From Metarhizobium sp964253915 (GTDB lineage Bacteria; Pseudomonadota; Alphaproteobacteria; Rhizobiales; Rhizobiaceae), in assembly GCF_964253915.1 (NCBI RefSeq), contig NZ_CAXUSG020000002.1, positions 620,001 through 684,000 on the forward strand: DNA of 64,000 bases, in the 5' to 3' direction. The notes beneath the pieces are model-generated. The model ran no database searches and was not told the DNA's origin. It worked only from the letters and a program-made list of their open reading frames with translations. A program made the position numbers and the translations under genes. Below, in pieces: positions 59,310-64,000 of this stretch; the first letter of the stretch is position 1; the number at the start of each line of letters is the position of its first letter.

Positions 59310-60439
59310 GACACGATCCTCAGCCTGGCCGGCATATGGGTGCCGCGCGTGGTGAGATAGGGATCGGCGGCCAGCGCCGGCCGTGAAGCGATGACGTCGA
59401 AGCCGTTGCCGGCATTGATGCGGCCGAGATGGAAGGGCAGCGCCGCATGGTTGGTGCGGCTGTCCACGGTGAGCGGCCCGAACAGCGAGGGCCATTCGCG
59501 CCCATGCACCTCGCGCCGCACCGCCTGCGGTTCGTCACTGCCCGCAGCCAGGATCGCGCCGATGCAGAGATCGGCGGCCGTGTAGGCGCTGGCGAAAACA
59601 CTTGAGATGCGCCGATCATGGCCATAGTGGCGCGCGGCGCGGGCCTTGAAGGCGCTGTTGTCGGATGTGTCGAGCGTATCGAAATAGGAGGCGGCGCACA
59701 GCTGGCCGGTGGCAGAGCCTTCGGCGATCAGGTCGAGCTCGCATTCCATCAGGTCACAGCTGACGACCGGGCAATTTTCGGGCCTGAAGGCCGGGTCGCG
59801 ATCGCCCAGCGCCTTCATCGCCTCGAGAAAGGCATAACTCGACGGACCGATCAGGTTGTTGAGGACAAAGCTCGGCCGGCGCTCCTCGATCTCGGCGATG
59901 ATGCGCTCGACGGCGGTTTCCTCCAGCGGCAGGTAGCGCTCGCCCAGCACCTCGCCGCCGGCATTGGCGATCAGTTCACGCGCCAGCCGGTTCATCTCCC
60001 AGCCCCAGACATAATTGGCGCCGGTCAGATAGGGCCGCGCACCAAAACGCGGGATGAGATATTCGAAGGCAGGGATCAGATGCTGGTTCGGGCAGCCGCC
60101 GACATAGATGACATTCTCGTTGGCCTCGAAACCCTCGTAAGGGCACATGTACCAGAGCAACCCGTCATGCTTCTCGACCAGCGGGATTACTTCCTTGCGC
60201 GCCGCGGACGTGATGGTGCCGACGATATGCCGGCAGCCCTCGCGCAGCAGATGCCGGGCGCCATCCAGATAGGCGTCGAGGCTCGCATGCGGATCGTAGA
60301 AGATCGGCTCGATAGCACGCCCGGTCCGCCGGGCACAGTCTTCGATTGCCAGCATCGCCCCATCGCGGGCATCGACCCCCATGGCGCCATAGGGCCCGGT
60401 GGTGGAATAGAGAATGCCGATTTTCAGCGCATCGCCCAT
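59306..60439 (-). CDS. amiC: AmiC-type amide-sensing negative regulator
   Basis: The 377-residue protein has a cytoplasmic branched-chain-binding-protein fold (LKIGILYSTTGPYGAMG, NVIYVGGCPNQHLIPAF, GARPYLTGANYVWGWEMNR) without a signal peptide, as expected for AmiC/UrtA-type sensors. It most likely binds AmiR and releases it when an amide is bound. ATG at 60439 has GGAAG upstream; an ATG nine codons earlier falls inside the leader terminator hairpin. First gene of the operon, downstream of a terminator-containing leader. Confidence 0.9.
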   Translation of the reverse strand: MGDALKIGILYSTTGPYGAMGVDARDGAMLAIEDCARRTGRAIEPIFYDPHASLDAYLDGARHLLREGCRHIVGTITSAARKEVIPLVEKHDGLLWYMCPYEGFEANENVIYVGGCPNQHLIPAFEYLIPRFGARPYLTGANYVWGWEMNRLARELIANAGGEVLGERYLPLEETAVERIIAEIEERRPSFVLNNLIGPSSYAFLEAMKALGDRDPAFRPENCPVVSCDLMECELDLIAEGSATGQLCAASYFDTLDTSDNSAFKARAARHYGHDRRISSVFASAYTAADLCIGAILAAGSDEPQAVRREVHGREWPSLFGPLTVDSRTNHAALPFHLGRINAGNGFDVIASRPALAADPYLTTRGTHMPARLRIVS

Positions 60440-60455
60440 CGATCTTCCAAATACG

Positions 60456-60501
60456 AAAAACCCCATGACGCCGACCCCGCGGCTGCGGGAGCATCATGGG
60501 G
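60456..60501 (-). terminator. Intrinsic terminator in the ami leader
   Basis: On the minus strand CCCCATGA (60501-60494) and TCATGGGG (60468-60461) form the main stem, extended by an inner GC pairing, and are followed at once by TTTTT (60460-60456). It lies 17 bases upstream of the amiC start codon, so unless prevented it would stop transcription before the operon. This is the expected target of AmiR. Confidence 0.8.
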
Positions 60502-60528
60502 CGAAACTGCCCTGCGACTATCGAAGTC
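60499..60528 (-). promoter_or_regulatory. Tandem small hairpins, candidate ANTAR antiterminator site
   Basis: On the minus strand GACT-TCGAT-AGTC (60528-60516) is followed by GGGC-AGTTTC-GCCC (60512-60499). The second, with a six-base loop starting in A, shares its 3' arm with the 5' arm of the terminator, so the two structures exclude each other. Two tandem hairpins just before the terminator match the ANTAR target layout, though loop position 4 is not the usual G and the first loop has five bases. Confidence 0.55.
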
Positions 60529-60569
60529 ATGTCAATGCGGACGGGAAAATGCCTAATCCGCAGGCGTGA

Positions 60570-60598
60570 TTAAAATACAGACATCAGACGAGAGTCAA
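60570..60598 (-). promoter_or_regulatory. Sigma70-type promoter of the ami operon
   Basis: TTGACT (60598-60593), 17 bases, TTTTAA (60575-60570) on the minus strand. Transcription would begin near 60563, giving a leader of about 124 bases that contains the tandem hairpins and terminator. No GG/GC sigma54 pair was found here. Confidence 0.6.
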
Positions 60599-60862
60599 GC
60601 GCCTTCAAATGCAACCTCACATCTAAATGTGAACTAGGCCGATAAAACCGAACCATCTCTGATTGGCTTGTTCGGCGCTCTGGCGATGTTTTCCGCCGAT
60701 GTGTTTTTTTGGTTCTCGTCCACGGTCTCAGCAAGCATCTTCTGCTCGAGTCGATAGCGATCGAGTTGCCGTCGAACGGCTCATGCTCGGCGCACTATGG
60801 ACGTATGCTCGACGTGACCGGCGCCCTCAAATCATGAGGGTTCGCTACCCATGAAAGAGCAT
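60599..60862. other. Intergenic stretch with no recognised gene
   Basis: This 264-base stretch between the ami promoter and the hydrolase gene shows no coding pattern that I can support; short frames exist but lack family resemblance. A small inverted repeat CCCTCA/TGAGGG (60824-60840) lies 23 bases after the hydrolase stop, without a T-run. Confidence 0.5.
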
Positions 60863-61546
60863 TTATTTTGCCGCCTCCACGATCAATTCGGCAATATCGA
60901 GAGGGCGAGATGCAAGGGAAGCATGACTTGCATCCAGTTCGAGAATCTTCTTCGCCCCCATGCGTTCAGCCATCATCTTCTGGTTTGCCGGATGGATCAT
61001 GCGGTCCTGGGTGGAAATCTGGTACCATGAGGGTTTGACTTTCCAGGCCGGTGCGGTGACGGCATCCCCGAACGTGCTGCCGATGGGCGCTTTTTGCGTA
61101 ACGGCCATGACCAATGCCTCGTCCTCATCAAGATCCTGACAGAAGCTCTCATGGAATTTGTCCGGTTTGATCCATAGGTATCCGTCGCTGTCGGGTGTGA
61201 TGTTGGGAAAAGCTGCCGGAGGGTTTGCCTGGCTAATGCCGCCAGCACTTTCGCCTGCATCCGGCGCGAAGGCAGCGACGTAGACCAGCGCCTTCACGTT
61301 GGGCAAATCCCCCATTTCAGTGATTACCTTCCCCCCGTAGGAGTGCCCGACCAGGACGACCGGACCGTCGATCTGCCTTACCATCTTGCGCGTCCGCTCG
61401 GCATCCTCTGCAAGCGATGTCAACGGGTTTTCGACCGCCCGGATATCGTCATACCCCATACGAGAGAGCGCAAGGATGACATTTTTCCAGTGGGACGCAC
61501 CGCCCCAAAAACCATGGACAAGGACAATTGCAGGTCTGCTGCTCAT
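60863..61546 (-). CDS. Alpha/beta-fold hydrolase
   Basis: The 227-residue hydrolase has the oxyanion-region HGFWGGASHW, nucleophile elbow GHSYGG (catalytic Ser), an acid likely in STQDRMIHP and catalytic His in DASHAS. No signal peptide, so cytoplasmic. Similar proteins of about 230 residues are salicylate-esterase-like or general carboxylesterases; the substrate is unknown. ATG at 61546 with AGGAG upstream. It is an isolated gene. Confidence 0.88.
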   Translation of the reverse strand: MSSRPAIVLVHGFWGGASHWKNVILALSRMGYDDIRAVENPLTSLAEDAERTRKMVRQIDGPVVLVGHSYGGKVITEMGDLPNVKALVYVAAFAPDAGESAGGISQANPPAAFPNITPDSDGYLWIKPDKFHESFCQDLDEDEALVMAVTQKAPIGSTFGDAVTAPAWKVKPSWYQISTQDRMIHPANQKMMAERMGAKKILELDASHASLASRPLDIAELIVEAAK

Positions 61547-61704
61547 TTCATGCGCTCCTGGGTAATGTTAGGGCAAGATATGCTTGGTTGAGCCGCACTT
61601 TCGTGCAAACCGAGATGTAGGTCCCGACAAGAGAAGGGAAAGTAGCGCGGTCTAAAATAAGGCCAGACCGAACAATAGTATGCCGCCCCACCCCATCAAG
61701 CACG

Positions 61705-62157
61705 TTATTGCGGCGCGCAGCTCTCAACCTTCGGACATTGCGATTGAAGCACTGCGACGATTGCGGCAACACTCTGGGTGAAGCGTTCACGGTTGGCGCT
61801 TTGGCAAATGAACTCAAGATGATCATTGAAGTAAGCCGCCATCGGCCCCTTCCACTCCGGGCCTGATTCAATCATCTGTTCGGCAGTGTAAAACAGATAA
61901 TCGACGTAGCCCTCGTAGGCGATGCGTTGATTTTCATCCTTCATCGCGCAGTAATGACCGCTGGCGAGCTCTGGCTTCTGAACCGTCAGGCTGAGAAATT
62001 CACGGTATATTTCCCGCGCGGTTTGATCACGCTGGATAATATCAGCAGAGCGGATCTGAAGTGGGATAACGATCAGTGCGACCAATGCCGCAAGGGCTGT
62101 TGTCATTGCCCCTATTGCGCCGATCCTCTCGAAGTTCCGCTCCAACCATTCCCCCAT
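61705..62157 (-). CDS. Membrane-anchored protein of unknown function
   Basis: The 150-residue protein begins with a single membrane helix (about residues 12-34: GAIGAMTTALAALVALIVIP) followed by a soluble helical domain with several cysteines (HYCAMKD, LEFICQS, SQCPKVESCAPQ). AGGAGG lies 9 bases before the ATG. I recognise no named family, though the helix plus short alpha-helical domain resembles small DUF4760-like or unknown membrane proteins. It lies alone; 61547-61704 is without a gene. Confidence 0.75.
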   Translation of the reverse strand: MGEWLERNFERIGAIGAMTTALAALVALIVIPLQIRSADIIQRDQTAREIYREFLSLTVQKPELASGHYCAMKDENQRIAYEGYVDYLFYTAEQMIESGPEWKGPMAAYFNDHLEFICQSANRERFTQSVAAIVAVLQSQCPKVESCAPQ

Positions 62158-62271
62158 TTGCCTGCCTCCTGATCGTGTACCGGGAGGTGAATATTAGTAT
62201 GTGCAAATCGTTTGTCATTGGAAAATCAGTATGATGCCCTAGATCAATCCTGGAACACTGGGGAACATCCG

Positions 62272-63963
62272 ATGAGCCTTATCGAAATGAAGACTGTTTT
62301 CGCAATGATCCTTGCGGGAGGTGTGTGCCTCCCTTCGGCAGTTCGGGCGGCGCCGATGGTCCTGACCAATGCCAAGATTCATACCGTAGATCCCAAAGGG
62401 ACATCCGCCCAGGCGATTGCCATAGACGATGGCGGCGTCATCCTGGCTGTCGGAACCGAGGACGAAGCTTTGGCGGCCGCCGGCAAACAGGCCAGAATCG
62501 TCGACCTGCGCGGGATGTCGGTGCTGCCCGGGTTCCAGGATGCCCACATGCATCTGATCGAAGCCGGCGTAAACGAGATTCTCTGTTCTTTCGAGCCCTT
62601 CGATACGCTCGAAAACACACTCGCGACGGTCGAGGAGTGCATGACCTCAAGCAAGACGGAATGGGTGCTTGGGTCAGGCGTGAGCATGACGAATTTGCTT
62701 GACCAAAATGACAACCCCATTGCCCTGCTTGACGAAATATCCCCGGATAGGCCGGTCCTGATCCTCGACGACATCGGGCACGGGGCCTGGGCAAACTCTG
62801 CTGCAATGCGTGCCGCGGGCTACGATGTGATGGATGCAAATCCGCCCGGCGGCATCATCCTTCGCAACAAGAAAACGGGCAAGCCAAACGGGATCGTTCT
62901 GGAAAACGCCCAGCAGCGGCTACGCAACCTGGCCTTTCCTGCGACCGCGGAGAATATCGAGTTCGCCTATGAAAGCCTGCTGCCAACGCTGGAAACGCTC
63001 GCGGAAAACGGCATTACATCGGTCAGCGATGCGGGCGGCTTCTGGCCGCAGGGGCATGTCGAAGTTTGGCGGAAGGCCGTGGCAAACAAGACTTTGAGTG
63101 TCCGCACCTCGAACGCTCTCTACGTGTACCCGGATCTGGACTTCGACGAGCAGATGGCCATGCTCGGCAAGCTCTACTCCAATGATACGAACAGCTTGCT
63201 GCGCTTCAACCAGGCAAAAATTTACGTTGACGGCATCCTCGAGCAACGGACCGGATCAGTGCTGCAGCCCTACAGAAAAGGTGCGGGCATTGACCACGGC
63301 TTCGACAGCGGATTTCTGTACTTCGATATCGACACCTTGAACCGCTATTCCCGCGCACTGTCGAAAGCGGGCTTTCAACTGCACTACCATGTGACTGGCG
63401 ATCGTGGTGCACGCCTCGCCCTCGATGCCATTGAACAATCCGACCCCCAGCCAGGCCCACATCGCCTTACACATCTCTACCTCGTTGACAAAGCCGACTA
63501 TGGCAGATTCAAGCAGCTGGGCGTTGTCGCTGATTTCCAGCTTGCCCCCAGTTCGATCGACCCCGAGTATCAAAAATTCATCCGTGACTTCATCGGTCAA
63601 CGCGCCGGGCACATGATGCCGGCAGGCGAACTTGCGGCAGCGGGTGCCGAGATCGTGATGAGCAGCGATTTCGACGCCGACGAGCTATCGCCTCTGATCA
63701 AGATCCAGGCTGCAGTCATCCGCAAGCACAACGGCGCTGCGGACGTCGCCACTGCCATCGAATGGATGACCATCAATCCTGCGCGATTGCTGCATCAGGA
63801 CAAGACCACCGGATCGCTGGAGGTCGGCAAATTCGCCGACCTCGTGGTGATCGATCGCGACATCCTTTCTATTCGGACGGACGAGATCGCAAAGGCGAAG
63901 GTCATGGCAACCCTTTTGCAGGGCCGGCCGGTCTACGATCCGGAGAGATTGTTTGACGAGTAG
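62272..63963 (+). CDS. Exported amidohydrolase (Amidohydro_3 / YtcJ-like)
   Basis: The 563-residue protein has a short signal region (MKTVFAMILAGGVCLPSAVRA, residues 6-26; cleavage likely near AAP) and the amidohydrolase metal site HMH (His92 and His94 in DAHMHLIEAG), then HYHVTGDRGARLALDAIE, HLYLVDKADYGRF and SSDFDADELSP, the later ligands of the family. It probably cleaves an amide, imide or N-acyl bond in the periplasm; substrate unknown. The ATG at 62272 has GGGGAA 7 bases upstream. It ends 37 bases before the window edge. Confidence 0.88.
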   Translation: MSLIEMKTVFAMILAGGVCLPSAVRAAPMVLTNAKIHTVDPKGTSAQAIAIDDGGVILAVGTEDEALAAAGKQARIVDLRGMSVLPGFQDAHMHLIEAGVNEILCSFEPFDTLENTLATVEECMTSSKTEWVLGSGVSMTNLLDQNDNPIALLDEISPDRPVLILDDIGHGAWANSAAMRAAGYDVMDANPPGGIILRNKKTGKPNGIVLENAQQRLRNLAFPATAENIEFAYESLLPTLETLAENGITSVSDAGGFWPQGHVEVWRKAVANKTLSVRTSNALYVYPDLDFDEQMAMLGKLYSNDTNSLLRFNQAKIYVDGILEQRTGSVLQPYRKGAGIDHGFDSGFLYFDIDTLNRYSRALSKAGFQLHYHVTGDRGARLALDAIEQSDPQPGPHRLTHLYLVDKADYGRFKQLGVVADFQLAPSSIDPEYQKFIRDFIGQRAGHMMPAGELAAAGAEIVMSSDFDADELSPLIKIQAAVIRKHNGAADVATAIEWMTINPARLLHQDKTTGSLEVGKFADLVVIDRDILSIRTDEIAKAKVMATLLQGRPVYDPERLFDE

Positions 63964-64000
63964 GCCGTCTCTTCCCAGACCTGAGACCCCGTAGTGACGC

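Noticed and set aside
60529..60660. A sigma54 promoter for the ami operon
   Set aside because: No GG-N10-GC pair with suitable sequence; a TTGACT-N17-TTTTAA sigma70-type promoter fits better.
60663..60854. A 63-codon plus-strand open frame between amiC and the hydrolase
   Set aside because: No ribosome-binding site, no family resemblance and unlike neighbouring codon use.
1..64000. CRISPR arrays, tRNA, rRNA, insertion sequences or integrase genes
   Set aside because: I looked for regularly spaced repeats, transposase and integrase motifs and tRNA-like cloverleafs, and saw none that I could support.

Overview
The window is GC-rich, densely packed DNA from an alphaproteobacterium, most likely a member of the Rhizobiaceae or a close relative in Hyphomicrobiales (Rhizobiales). 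The reasons are the five complete ABC solute-import systems in 64 kb, the dispersed palindromic repeats at 39925-40030 and 55192-55313 (types I recognise from rhizobial and agrobacterial genomes), and a GTTC-N7-GTTT SOS box of the alphaproteobacterial type before dinB. I see no rRNA, tRNA, ribosomal or replication genes, so this looks like an accessory region (plasmid, chromid or catabolic island). I cannot name a genus or replicon.

Layout. (1) 1-3805, minus: a ribose-type ABC importer (binding protein, single-domain ATPase, permease), then a phosphotriesterase-family hydrolase cut by the window edge; an XRE-cupin regulator lies upstream, with a promoter carrying two palindromes. (2) 3885-14813: a LacI-type regulator and a second sugar or sugar-acid importer with an SMP-30 lactonase and a GlcG-like protein (minus), divergent from a plus-strand operon of 2-hydroxyacid dehydrogenase, L-idonate 5-dehydrogenase, gluconate 5-dehydrogenase, gluconokinase, a 3-hydroxyisobutyrate-dehydrogenase relative and a small Dabb/EthD-like protein. 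Matching ATCGATAA-core palindromes at both divergent promoters and before lacI tie this together as an L-idonate/5-ketogluconate-type regulon feeding 6-phosphogluconate. (3) 15544-29886: an eleven-gene minus-strand operon (branched-chain-type importer, GntR/FCD regulator, HyuA/HyuB ATP-dependent lactam or hydantoin hydrolase, a 63-residue cysteine-rich protein, GABA aminotransferase, succinate-semialdehyde dehydrogenase, SDR) with livF and an L-2-hydroxyglutarate oxidase homologue divergent from it; it reads as lactam to omega-amino acid to dicarboxylate catabolism. (4) 29918-36991: a fused alpha-beta 2-oxoacid dehydrogenase E1, acyl-CoA dehydrogenase, IclR regulator, class III CoA-transferase and aldehyde dehydrogenase, with one palindrome shared by two intergenic regions. 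(5) 37017-48511: a dipeptide-type importer with a DUF1537 kinase, class II aldolase and class III aminotransferase, bracketed by two paralogous GlxA-type AraC regulators. (6) 48532-52501: cytochrome P450 and its ferredoxin; DNA polymerase IV beside a DnaQ-type exonuclease; a gene remnant. (7) 52551-60598: an amide operon with AmiC sensor, AmiR ANTAR antiterminator, oligopeptide-type importer and acetamidase/formamidase, preceded by a leader terminator. (8) 60863-63963: an alpha/beta hydrolase, a membrane-anchored unknown protein and an exported amidohydrolase.

The common theme is uptake plus catabolism of small organic nutrients, each module with its own regulator. All five complete binding-protein genes are followed at once by a perfect GC-rich hairpin. 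The best candidates for undescribed biology are the lactam/GABA operon with its small cysteine protein, the kinase-aldolase-aminotransferase pathway between twin AraC regulators, the IclR-linked orphan fused E1 locus, and the P450 with an atypical I-helix.
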